Origin: Hoeflea_A sp965228785
GTDB lineage: Bacteria > Pseudomonadota > Alphaproteobacteria > Rhizobiales > Rhizobiaceae
Assembly: GCA_965228785.1 (NCBI GenBank)
Contig: CBDDIF010000002.1
Location: 2,542,001 to 2,606,000, forward strand
Length of the DNA: 64,000 bases
Reading direction: 5' to 3'
Shown here: positions 1 through 9,806 of the stretch, piece by piece
How positions within the stretch are numbered: position 1 is the stretch's first letter
How the letters are laid out: every line of letters begins with the position of its first letter
Translations under genes and position numbers: made by a program
The notes under the pieces: model-generated
The model's database searches: none
What the model was told of the DNA's origin: nothing
What the model saw: the letters and a program-made list of their open reading frames with translations, nothing else

Positions 1-908
1 CACAGGGTGACCCGCCCGGTGAAACTCGGGTCGGAGAGGATCGACGCCGTCGCACGGGACAGGGGTTCGAAATAGACGCTTCCCAATGTCAGCGCGCCGA
101 CCGCTGCGACGCAGATGGCATAGAGGCCTACAGTCAGAAGCGGCAAGCCAAGAAGGCGACCGGCGAATACGGCCAGGATCGCAAGTGGCAGAAGGCCGTT
201 TGTCGATTTGGCACCGGCCTGTGCCACGAACAGCAGTGCCAAACAAAATATAATGGCGCCGATTACCGGCATTTTTGAGCGCCACAGATATATGCCAAAC
301 ATGACGAAGACCGACATGACCGGACTGGCGATGTTTTTATGATTGAAATGACCGCGCCAACGGCCGACGTGCAGCATATCGCTGCCGTGGATGGCCTTTT
401 CCGGCCATAACAGGATGCCGAGATAGGCAAGAACGATGACCGTCATAACGGCTGCCGCGCTGACCCGTTGAAATGCCCGCTCATCGGGCGGCAGCAACAC
501 CACACCAGCAGCAAGGATCATGCCGATCAAAGTCAGCGCGACCGTGCGGCTGGCTGCCGAGGGGTCGGGCGACGCATAGACGGCGATCGTCAGAACAATC
601 AGGATGGCAATCCATCCCGGGGCAAAGAAGATGTGGAGAAGCCGGCGGTCAACCAGGGTCACCAATCCGAGCATCATGGCGACGCCGGCGATCAGGAAAC
701 CGATCTGATTGATGCGGTCGCCTTCAGTATCTCCGGATTCGAATTCGCTGGCGAAATCGAAGGGCTGGAGAGAAATCATCAGCAGGCAGAAGGCAAGAAA
801 CGCAAGCACCGAGGCCGCCGTCCTGCGAAGACGCTGACGGGCGGCCCCTGCGCCATCCGTCGTCTGTCGGCGCTGGCCATGGAGGTGCTGCGCGGAAGTC
901 GCTGACAT
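1..908 (-). CDS. O-antigen ligase/polymerase-like membrane protein (N-terminal part, runs off the left edge)
   Basis: About 302 residues of an open frame beginning at ATG 908-906 and still open at base 1, so the C-terminal part lies outside the window. After a basic N-terminus (residues 1-30, Arg/Gln rich) the protein is mostly hydrophobic segments, starting with one near residues 32-48 and continuing through the visible part. A polar stretch containing RWRGHFNHKN (about residue 165) resembles the periplasmic loop of the Wzy/WaaL/ExoQ family, which polymerises or ligates lipid-linked glycans at the outer face of the inner membrane. Family placement rests on topology and that loop only, so polymerase versus ligase cannot be decided. 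No gene partner is visible; the next gene is divergent. Confidence 0.7.
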   Translation of the reverse strand, partial: MSATSAQHLHGQRRQTTDGAGAARQRLRRTAASVLAFLAFCLLMISLQPFDFASEFESGDTEGDRINQIGFLIAGVAMMLGLVTLVDRRLLHIFFAPGWIAILIVLTIAVYASPDPSAASRTVALTLIGMILAAGVVLLPPDERAFQRVSAAAVMTVIVLAYLGILLWPEKAIHGSDMLHVGRWRGHFNHKNIASPVMSVFVMFGIYLWRSKMPVIGAIIFCLALLFVAQAGAKSTNGLLPLAILAVFAGRLLGLPLLTVGLYAICVAAVGALTLGSVYFEPLSRATASILSDPSFTGRVTL

Positions 909-1112
909 AATATCTGCTTGCCTGAACCGGGACTGTGTCATTTCCCGACAATCCGGCCTGCCTTTCCGAATTGACCATTGCCGATTATGGTTAACGGAAC
1001 CTTTCCAAGGTGAAATCATGAACGGCAGCTTAACGGTGTTTTCAGACGGCATTCAGAGCGACTTTGCAATTGTGCCACCATCGAAACGCCGAACGAATTC
1101 CTGGAGAGCATG

Positions 1113-1562
1113 ATGAAACGCACAATCCTCGCAGCCGCATCGATCGCAGCAGTACTCGGCATGAGCGCTGGCGCACAGGCCATGGACAAGGTCTCAGGTG
1201 ATGTCGGCCCGAAGCTGAAAGTGACCAAACTGCAGATGGGCATCAAGTCCCCGAAGACGGCAACATGCCCGGCAGAAGCCCAGCTGACCGCGTGGGTGTT
1301 CACCAACAAGGCCGGTGACGTGCCCATTTTCATTGCTCGCGAAGGCGGCGGCTCGGTGTCCGGACCTTACATGGTCAAGACCAAGGCGACCGGCAATGGC
1401 ACCTTCATGGGTACCTACAGCCGCACTCTGCAGATCCACCAGCCGATCGATGCCAAATACCGTGCATCCGCGCCGAACTACAAGCAGCTCAGCAATTGGG
1501 TTCCGCTGAAAGCCAGCTGCAAGATCGGCCTGGGTGGCAACAATGAAGTTCTTGGAAACTAG
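1113..1562 (+). CDS. Small exported protein of unknown function
   Basis: 149 residues. A typical Sec signal peptide (KR, then a hydrophobic Ala/Leu-rich core, cleavage probably after GAQA near residue 23) directs it to the periplasm. The mature part has two cysteines (in TATCPAE and KASCKIG) that could form a disulphide, and no domain that I recognise. Two adjacent ATGs are possible (1110 and 1113); GGAG at 1103-1106 is 6 nt from the second, so that one is chosen. The stop codon TAG at 1560-1562 is the target of the MITE-like element described separately; removing that element restores the same TAG, so the protein is not truncated. The gene appears monocistronic. Confidence 0.7.
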   Translation: MKRTILAAASIAAVLGMSAGAQAMDKVSGDVGPKLKVTKLQMGIKSPKTATCPAEAQLTAWVFTNKAGDVPIFIAREGGGSVSGPYMVKTKATGNGTFMGTYSRTLQIHQPIDAKYRASAPNYKQLSNWVPLKASCKIGLGGNNEVLGN

Positions 1563-1654
1563 TGTGGTGGATTTGAAGTTCCCATGAATGCTGAATCTGA
1601 AGTCCGTTCGGAGCGTGCTGTACAATCTGACGAACTTCAGATTCAGGACACTAG
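1559..1654. mobile_element. MITE-like element with terminal inverted repeats, inserted in a CTAG
   Basis: The first 23 bases (from CTAGTGTGG) and the reverse complement of the last 23 (CTAGTGTCCTGAATC...) match at 19 of 23 positions. A TA dinucleotide at each end (1560-1561 and 1652-1653) looks like a target duplication, as made by IS630/Tc1-type transposases, which prefer CTAG. The interior carries another copy of the end motif TGAATCTGAAGT, so the transcript could fold into a long hairpin. There is no coding capacity, so it would need a transposase in trans. Assignment to the IS630 group is inferred from the ends only. Confidence 0.65.
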
Positions 1655-1774
1655 CTCATAGAGTGGAGCGGCTCAATTCGGTTACGAATAGACTGAACAC
1701 CGCATCGTCAATGCCTGCAATCGCCATTGTATGACCAATCCTATAGTCGAACGTCAAAATCCTGAGGTCGCAAC

Positions 1775-2530
1775 ATTCTAGGCCAGTTTGATCCACTCGA
1801 CCTGGTTGTCATCGGTGCGGCACTTGCGCTTGGCGGGTTCCTGAAGGGTGCAACGGGTGCTGGGACGCCTATCGTCGCGGTGCCCGTGATTGCGGCTTTT
1901 CTCGATGTGAAAGCCGCCGTTGCGCTGCTGGCGTTGCCGAATTTCTGTACGAATGTGCTGCAGGTCTATGCCTATCGTCGGCACGTTATTGAAAGAGAAT
2001 GGTTGTTGAGATTTGTGGTCTGCGGAGGCGTAGGCGCAGGCCTGGGAACCCTTGTCTTGCACGCCGCAAGCGACACGGTGCTGTCTCTTGTTCTTGCCGC
2101 GGTGATCGGTGTTTATGTTCCCATGCGACTGGCGCTACCGGAGCTCAAATTTCCACAGAAACCGCTCAGGAAGGCTGTTTGGCCGGTGGGTTTAGTGGGC
2201 GGGCTACTGCAGGGTGCGGCCGGCATTTCAGCACCCGTGACACTCAGCTATCTGAATGCAATGGGTTTGCAACGCGGAGCATTCATTTTCTCGCTGTCCG
2301 CGTTTTTCACGGGCATGTCCGTCGTTCAAATTGCCACGCTTTGGCTGACCGGTTCCTTTGTAAGCGAAATCGCCATAGCCAGTGTTGTGGCCATGATCCC
2401 TCTTTTTCTGGCAATGCCACTGGGTGCTTGGTCGACGCGAAGCATGTCCGCCAAAGGATTTGACAGGATGGTCCTGGTGCTGCTCACGCTGCTGGCCTTG
2501 CGCCTGATTTATGGAGCGATCTTCCTGTAG
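1775..2530 (+). CDS. TauE/SafE-family sulfite/organosulfonate exporter-like permease
   Basis: With the start proposed here the protein has 251 residues, normal for TauE/SafE integral membrane proteins, with about eight hydrophobic segments. The family's first repeat signature GGFLKGATGAGTP lies upstream of the first in-frame GTG (1880), so translation must begin earlier. The frame is open back to a TGA at 1763-1765 and contains no ATG, GTG or TTG before that signature; the best-placed codon is ATT at 1775, with GAGGT (1764-1768) 6 nt before it. CTG 1802 is an alternative. The family exports sulfite, sulfonates or similar anions; the substrate here is unknown. Single gene, followed 75-120 bp later by the carotenoid operon. 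Confidence 0.75.
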   Translation: MLGQFDPLDLVVIGAALALGGFLKGATGAGTPIVAVPVIAAFLDVKAAVALLALPNFCTNVLQVYAYRRHVIEREWLLRFVVCGGVGAGLGTLVLHAASDTVLSLVLAAVIGVYVPMRLALPELKFPQKPLRKAVWPVGLVGGLLQGAAGISAPVTLSYLNAMGLQRGAFIFSLSAFFTGMSVVQIATLWLTGSFVSEIAIASVVAMIPLFLAMPLGAWSTRSMSAKGFDRMVLVLLTLLALRLIYGAIFL

Positions 2531-2653
2531 CTCCCGCAAGTCCGGTCCATGAAAGCCCTATCCAACCAAAGCCGTTGAACCGGTGCCACATTGATTGTCT
2601 AAAGGGTGAGAATCAACCCACGGGGAATAAAGCTGGACACTCAGCACGACTTA

Positions 2654-3817
2654 ATGGGATCCGACGCGCAAGTGGTTCTTGCAGGTGGTGGCCTCGCCGG
2701 CTGCCTCCTTGCCTTGCGGCTCGCAGAGACCGGCCGGCGGGTTACGCTGGTCGAGGCCGGCGAACAGATCTGTGGCAACCACACCTGGTCATTTCATCTG
2801 ACGGACATCGATGCGTCTGATATGAGTCGACTCGACCGCCTCATCGATTACCGATGGCCAGGCCAGCAAGTCATTTTTCCACGCTACCGGCGGCAACTGT
2901 CGACACCCTATGCAAGCATGACCTCGGAGACCCTGCGCCGTGCCATTCACGTCGACCCGATGATAACGGTGCTTGAAAACGCTCCCATCGCCAGCCTTGG
3001 CGCCGACCATGTAGAGCTTGAAAGCGGTGAGCGTATTGCAGCACCCTGCGTCATTGACAGCCGTGGTTTCGCGCCGTCGCCGGGTTTGAAGCTGGGCTTC
3101 CAGAAATTCGTCGGAATAGAGCTCGAACTGCAAAGACCGCATGGCGAAGAGGTCCCGACCATCATGGATGCTTCCGTTGACCAGCTCGACGGCTACCGCT
3201 TCGTCTATGTGCTGCCGCTATCGGAAACCCGGCTGTTGATCGAGGACACGCGCTATAGCGACCGAGGTGACCTCGACCATGACGCTCTTCAGTCCGACGT
3301 GCTGGCCTATGCTGCCAACCGCTCCTGGGTCGTGCGCCAGTCGGTACGCGCCGAAAGGGGCATCCTGCCAATCACTCTGGCGCAGGATGTCGATCGTTTC
3401 TGGAACGATGTTGCATCCGACACCGCACCAATTGGCCTTCGGGCCGGGCTGTTCCATCCGACGACCGGTTACAGTCTGCCGATGGCCGTCGAGACCGCCA
3501 ACCTGATCGCCGGGCTGGACGGACCGCTCACCACCAAACGAGTGCGCGAAACCGTCGAGCGCCTGGCACGTCAGCGCAGCAAAGAGCATGGTTTTTATCG
3601 TTTCCTGAATCGGATGCTGTTCAAGGCAGCCGAACCCGGAAAACGGTACCGGGTCCTGCAGCGGTTCTACGGGCTGTCCCAGATGTTGATCGAACGGTTT
3701 TATGCCGGCCGCATTCAGCCCACCGACAAATTGCGGCTGCTTGTCGGCAAACCGCCGGTACCGATCCATCGGGCGCTTCGGTGCGTAAGTGAAGAGCGAG
3801 CGCTCATTGGGGACTGA
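2654..3817 (+). CDS. crtY: Lycopene beta-cyclase
   Basis: Cyclises both ends of lycopene to give beta-carotene. The protein begins with an FAD/NAD-binding beta-alpha-beta segment (VVLAGGGLAGCLLALRLAETG) and the CrtY hallmark GNHTWSFH around residue 40, followed by the PRYRRQLSTPYASM block; length 387 aa fits bacterial CrtY (380-390). The start is uncertain: ATG 2654 gives the usual very short N-terminus but has no clear ribosome site, while GTG 2606 and CTG 2633 (preceded by GGGGA) are in frame upstream. First gene of crtY-crtI-crtB; its stop is 7 bp before the crtI ATG, so the two are presumably co-translated. Confidence 0.92.
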   Translation: MGSDAQVVLAGGGLAGCLLALRLAETGRRVTLVEAGEQICGNHTWSFHLTDIDASDMSRLDRLIDYRWPGQQVIFPRYRRQLSTPYASMTSETLRRAIHVDPMITVLENAPIASLGADHVELESGERIAAPCVIDSRGFAPSPGLKLGFQKFVGIELELQRPHGEEVPTIMDASVDQLDGYRFVYVLPLSETRLLIEDTRYSDRGDLDHDALQSDVLAYAANRSWVVRQSVRAERGILPITLAQDVDRFWNDVASDTAPIGLRAGLFHPTTGYSLPMAVETANLIAGLDGPLTTKRVRETVERLARQRSKEHGFYRFLNRMLFKAAEPGKRYRVLQRFYGLSQMLIERFYAGRIQPTDKLRLLVGKPPVPIHRALRCVSEERALIGD

Positions 3818-3824
3818 ATCGAAA

Positions 3825-5330
3825 ATGCAGAGTGGGAAGACCGCGATCGTCATCGGGGCCGGATTCGGCGGTTTGGCGCTTGCCATTCGGCTACAGAGCG
3901 CCGGTGTAAAAACGACACTGCTGGAGAAACGTGACCGTCCCGGTGGCCGGGCCTATGTCTATGAGGACAAAGGCTTCGTTTTCGATGCCGGTCCGACCGT
4001 GATTACCGACCCTGATGCGCTGCGTGAGTTGTGGAGCCTTTCCGGACGCCGCTTGGACGACGATGTCACGCTGCTTCCGATCGATCCGTTCTATCAGCTT
4101 TGCTGGGAAGACGGATACCGCTTCGACTACGTCAACGACCAGGACGAGTTGGACCGGCAGATCGCGCTCAAGTCGCCGCAGGACGTGGAAGGTTACAGGC
4201 GCTTTCTCGACTATTCCGAGGACCTCTATCACGAGGGTTATGAAAAACTCGGCGCGGTCCCATTTCTACGTTTTTGGGACATGGTAAGAGCCGCGCCGCA
4301 ACTGGTCCGGCTGCAAAGCCATCGCAGCGTCTATTCCAAGGTCGCATCCTTTATCGACGACGAGCAGTTGCGCCAGGCCTTTTCGTTTCACTCGCTGCTC
4401 GTCGGTGGCAATCCATTCGACACATCGTCGATTTACGCCCTCATTCATGCACTGGAGCGAAAGGGGGGCGTGTGGTTCGCCAAGGGCGGAACCGGGGCAC
4501 TCGTCGACGCAATGGCTCGACTTTTCACCGACCTCGGCGGCACGCTTCGGCTGGCAACCCCGGTCGACGAGATTGTCGTTGAAAATGATCGGGCCACCGC
4601 CGTCGTGGCGGGTGACGAGCGTTTCTCCTGCGACATGGTCGCCAGCAATGCCGATGTCGTCCACACCTACGAACGATTGCTCGGCGGAAGCGCGCGTGGG
4701 TCGGCCAAGGCACGCAACTTGCGGGGCAAGCGTTTCTCCATGTCGCTGTTCGTTGTCTATTTCGGTTTGCGCGGCGAGCGGCCCGATCTCAAGCATCACA
4801 TGGTGCTTTTCGGCCCGCGCTATCGCGACCTGATAAACGAAATCTTCCGAAGCGACGGCCTCGCCGACGATTTTTCGCTCTATCTGCATTGCCCCTCCGT
4901 TACCGATGATAGCCTGGCGCCTGCCGGTCACAGCACCTACTACGTGCTGTCACCGGTTCCGCATCTTGGGACGGCCGACATCGACTGGTCCGTGGAGGGC
5001 CCAAAATATCGGGACCGGATTCTCGACTATCTCGAGGATCGGTATATTCCCGGATTGAAAGCCGACCTGGTGACCAGCCGCATTTTTACGCCCTTTGATT
5101 TCCGTGATGAACTCAACGCCCATCTGGGTTCGGCCTTTTCCGTTGAGCCGCTGCTCACGCAAAGTGCCTGGTTCCGGCCGCACAACCGTGATGCGGTCAT
5201 CGAGAACCTCTACGTGGTGGGCGCCGGAACGCATCCGGGCGCGGGTATTCCCGGCGTCGTCGGATCGGCAAAGGCGACCGCCGGACTGATGTTGTCCGAT
5301 CCGTCTCTCGGTCAGTCGGGGGCCGCATGA
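3825..5330 (+). CDS. crtI: Phytoene desaturase (lycopene-forming)
   Basis: FAD-dependent membrane-associated enzyme that introduces four double bonds into phytoene to give lycopene. 501 aa, with the N-terminal dinucleotide fold GAGFGGLALAIRLQ, the GGRAY motif near residue 40 and a C-terminal GAGTHPGAGIPGVVGSAKA block typical of bacterial CrtI. ATG 3825 is chosen over an in-frame GTG at 3789 inside crtY because it gives the standard N-terminus; a GGGGA stretch (3810-3814) precedes it. Its stop overlaps the crtB start (ATGA, 5327-5330), indicating translational coupling. Confidence 0.95.
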   Translation: MQSGKTAIVIGAGFGGLALAIRLQSAGVKTTLLEKRDRPGGRAYVYEDKGFVFDAGPTVITDPDALRELWSLSGRRLDDDVTLLPIDPFYQLCWEDGYRFDYVNDQDELDRQIALKSPQDVEGYRRFLDYSEDLYHEGYEKLGAVPFLRFWDMVRAAPQLVRLQSHRSVYSKVASFIDDEQLRQAFSFHSLLVGGNPFDTSSIYALIHALERKGGVWFAKGGTGALVDAMARLFTDLGGTLRLATPVDEIVVENDRATAVVAGDERFSCDMVASNADVVHTYERLLGGSARGSAKARNLRGKRFSMSLFVVYFGLRGERPDLKHHMVLFGPRYRDLINEIFRSDGLADDFSLYLHCPSVTDDSLAPAGHSTYYVLSPVPHLGTADIDWSVEGPKYRDRILDYLEDRYIPGLKADLVTSRIFTPFDFRDELNAHLGSAFSVEPLLTQSAWFRPHNRDAVIENLYVVGAGTHPGAGIPGVVGSAKATAGLMLSDPSLGQSGAA

Positions 5331-6277
5331 CCGCTGCAAATGAGCAGGACGCGGACAAGGTCTTGCAACTCAGCGAGCAGATGATAGCCGGCGGTTCGAA
5401 GAGCTTTGCGGCTGCCCGGCATTTGTTTGCGCCGCAGACGCGCGCCGATGCAGTCATGCTCTACGCCTGGTGCCGTCATGCAGACGACGTGATCGATGGT
5501 CAGGAACTCGGTCATGGTCACGAGCCGGACCGGGGCGGTGATCCGGCCGCACGGCTCGACGACCTGCGACAGGCCACGCAATCAGCCCTTGGGGGAGAGA
5601 CCGCCGGGGATCCGGTTTTCGAAGCCCTGCATCTGGTGGTCGAACGCAACGGAATCCCGCACCGCCACCCCATGGAATTGATCGCCGGATTTGCCATGGA
5701 CGTCGAAGGGCGAACGTATCAGAGCTTCGACGATACGCTCGACTATTGTTACCATGTCGCCGGCGTCGTCGGCGTGATGATGGCCATGATCATGGGCGTG
5801 CGACAAGCTTCGGTACTTGATCGGGCATCGGATCTCGGCTTGGCGTTTCAATTGACGAACATCGCCCGTGACGTGATTGATGATGCCCGCGCAGGGCGCT
5901 GCTATCTCCCATCCGAGTGGCTGTACGAAGTCGGAATCGACATGATCGATCCGGACGATCGGGACCAGTGGCCCGCGCTGCATGGGCTTGCGCTTCGGCT
6001 GCTTGACCGCGCGGAACCCTACTACGTTTCCGCGTATGCCGGAGTTCCCGCCCTTCCGTTCCGATCGGCCTGGGCGGTCGCCGCGGCCCGGCGGGTTTAT
6101 CGCGACATCGGCCGGGTTCTGCGCCAAGGAGGATCGACTGCCTGGAACGGCCGGGTTTCGACGTCGCAATCCCGCAAGGTCTGGTTGCTCTTCCGTGCGT
6201 TGGGAGACGTGATCGCGACGCGGCGCGGCAGCCATGAACCGCACAATGTCAGGAAGGGCCTTTACGACAGGCCCTGA
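5327..6277 (+). CDS. crtB: Phytoene synthase
   Basis: Condenses two geranylgeranyl diphosphates to phytoene, the first committed carotenoid step. 316 aa; the two Mg-binding aspartate motifs are visible as HADDVIDG (Asp 53, 54, 57) and NIARDVIDDA (about residue 180), with the typical DRASDLGLAFQLTNIARD run before the latter. Starts within the crtI stop (4-bp overlap) and is the last gene of crtYIB. The final codons form a perfect 7-bp hairpin (6255-6261 with 6269-6275), GGGCC-rich but without a following T run, so it may stabilise the 3' end rather than terminate. Confidence 0.94.
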   Translation: MTAANEQDADKVLQLSEQMIAGGSKSFAAARHLFAPQTRADAVMLYAWCRHADDVIDGQELGHGHEPDRGGDPAARLDDLRQATQSALGGETAGDPVFEALHLVVERNGIPHRHPMELIAGFAMDVEGRTYQSFDDTLDYCYHVAGVVGVMMAMIMGVRQASVLDRASDLGLAFQLTNIARDVIDDARAGRCYLPSEWLYEVGIDMIDPDDRDQWPALHGLALRLLDRAEPYYVSAYAGVPALPFRSAWAVAAARRVYRDIGRVLRQGGSTAWNGRVSTSQSRKVWLLFRALGDVIATRRGSHEPHNVRKGLYDRP

Positions 6278-6553
6278 ATGGTTGGTATGAGTTTGACCGG
6301 GGGTGCTTCGGCGGCGACGATCCGACTGCACATACGCAATTCTTATAGTATTCGCTACAACTTTATCAAACCCGTTGAACAATCCTCCAAGTAATTAAGG
6401 ATAAATCCGACCAGCGCTATCAGATAATTAACGATGCGATCCGGTTTGTTCCTCTGTTACATAGATTTGTGTTGATTTCCTTCCGCGGCGGTTCAAATCC
6501 TGTCTGCGCGCATGAGGCGCCATTATTCCGATCATGAATGAGATGCTACGATC

Positions 6554-6940
6554 ATGACAATAGACCGGGACATCAAGACCCGACCGCAACTGAGCGAACA
6601 CGAAGAGAAACAAGTCGTCAGGAATCTATCCCTTCTGAGATCGACCCTGGACATCTTTCCGACGGACTCACTGTCGAGGCAGACAAAGATAGACGACTGG
6701 GCCAAGCTCGAAAAATGGGCCTTGCTAGCCATGCAGTCCGTCTCCGAACTGATAAAATGGCTTGGCCCGATCCAGACGCGAACCCCTGAAACCGAGCAGG
6801 CATTCGACGAGACATTGTCGGCCTTCGACGCCATTTCGGAGGTCGTCGAACATCGCTTTCGTGACGTCCAACGGGAAGATTTTGTTACTGCAAGTGCGGC
6901 CCTGGAAAGATGTTTTGCCAGTGTCCATCGACTGGTCTAG
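6554..6940 (+). CDS. Hypothetical protein between crtB and crtZ
   Basis: 128 aa, no signal peptide, no membrane segment and no domain recognised; composition (many Glu, Lys, Leu, Ser) suggests an all-helical soluble protein. It begins at ATG 6554, 276 bp after crtB in an AT-richer stretch, so it probably has its own promoter; there is no strong ribosome site (GAG at 6540-6542 is too far). It converges with crtZ, the two stops being 24 bp apart. It could belong to the pigment locus or have moved in; nothing in the sequence decides this. Confidence 0.5.
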   Translation: MTIDRDIKTRPQLSEHEEKQVVRNLSLLRSTLDIFPTDSLSRQTKIDDWAKLEKWALLAMQSVSELIKWLGPIQTRTPETEQAFDETLSAFDAISEVVEHRFRDVQREDFVTASAALERCFASVHRLV

Positions 6941-6964
6941 CGTTGGTCGGCGCTAAAGCCGGAT

Positions 6965-7480
6965 TCAGTCGGCGATCAGATCCTGATCGCCGTCATTGAG
7001 TTTGACATCCCCGCTTCGCCGATTTCGGCGAAGCTGGTTTTTTAATTCGTCCAGCGGCGGCGACCACAGAAAGCCGAATGAGACACAGCCATCCTTGCCC
7101 TTGACGGCGTGGTGCAACCGATGTGCCTGATAAAGACGTTTCAGGTAACCAGTCTTCGGGACATAGCGAAATGGCCAACGGTGATGCACCAGGCCATCAT
7201 GGGCAATGAAATAGAGCGCTCCATAGGCCGTGATCCCGACCGCAATCCACCAGACGACCCACACACTGGTGCCAATCCAGAACAGCAAGATGGCAACACT
7301 GGCAAACACCAACGCATAAAGGTCGTTCTTCTCCAAACTGTCGTCGTGCGGCTCGTGATGCGACCGATGCCACCCCCAGCCCCAGCTGTGCATGACATAT
7401 TTGTGCGCCCACCAGGCAAAGAGCTCCATGAGGGCGACAGTGGCAACGACGATGACCGCGGCGAGCAGAAACGAAATCAT
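6965..7480 (-). CDS. crtZ: Beta-carotene hydroxylase
   Basis: Non-haem di-iron membrane hydroxylase that adds 3-hydroxyl groups to beta-carotene, giving cryptoxanthin then zeaxanthin. 171 aa; the histidine clusters HKYVMHSWGWGWHRSHHEPH (residues 26-45), HDGLVHHR and HRLHHA supply the iron ligands as in CrtZ of Pantoea and Paracoccus. Hydrophobic segments lie at 3-22, 53-75 and 76-95. Transcribed on the minus strand 117 bp after the ABC permease gene, so it can be the last gene of a crtE-ABC-ABC-crtZ unit or have its own promoter in that gap. Confidence 0.94.
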   Translation of the reverse strand: MISFLLAAVIVVATVALMELFAWWAHKYVMHSWGWGWHRSHHEPHDDSLEKNDLYALVFASVAILLFWIGTSVWVVWWIAVGITAYGALYFIAHDGLVHHRWPFRYVPKTGYLKRLYQAHRLHHAVKGKDGCVSFGFLWSPPLDELKNQLRRNRRSGDVKLNDGDQDLIAD

Positions 7481-7597
7481 GTATTCATGTCCGGGCGAGG
7501 TGAAGCGCCTTTCGGCTTGTTAACAGCATAGGCCATTTCGTTGCGGCGCGGGAGTGCGTCAAATCGGAGCCGTGACCGCGATGCAAGCAATGAACCA

Positions 7598-8799
7598 TCA
7601 CCCAAGTTTCAAACGGTAGCGCGACAAAACGATGGCAGCGGTCAGTCCGGCGATCGCTACCATTGCCAAAAGGGAGAAGGATGGCAGCAGATCGGTCATG
7701 GTATCTCCACGCCAAAGGACACCCTGATAAGCTTCAATGGCCCAGGCGTTGGGAGTAAACCAACCCAGATCCTGAAGCCAGGGCGGCATCATGAAGCGCG
7801 GCACCATCGATCCGCCGATAGCCGAGGCCAGAAGTACGAGGAAGCTGGCGATCGTGCTTGCCTGCTGCCGCGTTGTGCAAGCCGAAGCCATCGTGACCGC
7901 CAGGCCCGCGGTGGCCGCTGCCGTCAGTGCGGTCACGATCAGCCAAGGCGCAAAATGGCCAGGAAGGTCGACACCGTAGACCAGCCAGGCCACAACAAAA
8001 ATCACGCCGACCTGCAACAGTCCCTGCCCGCTCAGAAAAAGGAATTTGGCAAGCACCATTACATCGGTGCCTGCACGCCCGACGGCCAGCCTGTCCACAA
8101 TACCGGAGGTCCGATCCTGGATCAGAGTCGTCGCGCCCTGCATGGCCGAAAACAGAAGAAACATAACCGCAACCGCACCGGCATAATAGCTGACGGTTAC
8201 GCGCTCACCATCGCCGCCGGCCATGGTTTCAATCGCAACCAGAGCCGTGTCGGCATCGCCACCGCTATCACCGGCCAGTTCTTCAATGCCGGCATCCAGG
8301 CGGGCGCGTTGTTCCTGGTTCAGCCCCCCGGACAGTTCTTCGATGGCGGGAACCACCCGGCGCATGGTCACGCCAGGAAGATCGCGCGCGATCAGCCGTT
8401 GCACGTGTCCGGAGAGGATCGACCCGGTCATTGCGCGCCCGCCATCGGCGATGACAAGCACCGGCGGCTCAACCCCCTCCCCTCGTAGCGCTCCACGGAA
8501 CACAAGACCGACATCAACGGATCCGGAAAGCACAAGATCGCGCAGGCCAATCGCATCGACTGTAACGGGCTCATGCAGCCGCAATGACGGATCAGCATCA
8601 ATTGAAGCCACAAGGGTCGCCGTTTCGATGGATCCAACTTCATCGACGACAGCGACCTTCAATCGCATCTCGTCACCACTCGTTCCCGAAAAAATGGCCG
8701 CGAAAATTGCGAAGATCAGCGGCGGAAGCAAGAACGCCATAGTAAATGCGCCGCGGTCGCGAACCAGACCAAGAACCATGACCTTGAGAAGCGCTCCGA

Positions 8800-8803
<4 letters not shown>
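7598..8803 (-). CDS. ABC-2 type transporter permease in the carotenoid locus
   Basis: 401 aa with one N-terminal membrane helix, a roughly 180-residue extracytoplasmic domain, then five hydrophobic helices toward the C-terminus: the layout of the ABC-2/YhgE-type permeases that export drugs, lipids or polymers. It ends in a basic tail (SRYRLKLG). Its start overlaps the stop of the ATPase gene by 4 bp (ATGA on the minus strand), so the two form one translationally coupled transporter. Substrate unknown; the position between crtE and crtZ suggests co-expression with carotenoid synthesis. Confidence 0.85.
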
Positions 8804-9792
<989 letters not shown>

Positions 9793-9806
9793 CGATTCCG
9801 CAGAAA

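Noticed and set aside
468..905. 145-codon plus-strand frame at the left edge
   Set aside because: Lies opposite the O-antigen ligase-like gene, which has proper membrane helices and the family loop.
6475..6505. tRNA-like GGTTCAAATCC in the gap after crtB
   Set aside because: The T-arm stem does not pair and no acceptor or anticodon arms can be formed.
7541..8488. 315-codon plus-strand open frame opposite the ABC permease
   Set aside because: Shadow of the permease gene; rich in His, Arg and Gln with no recognisable domain.
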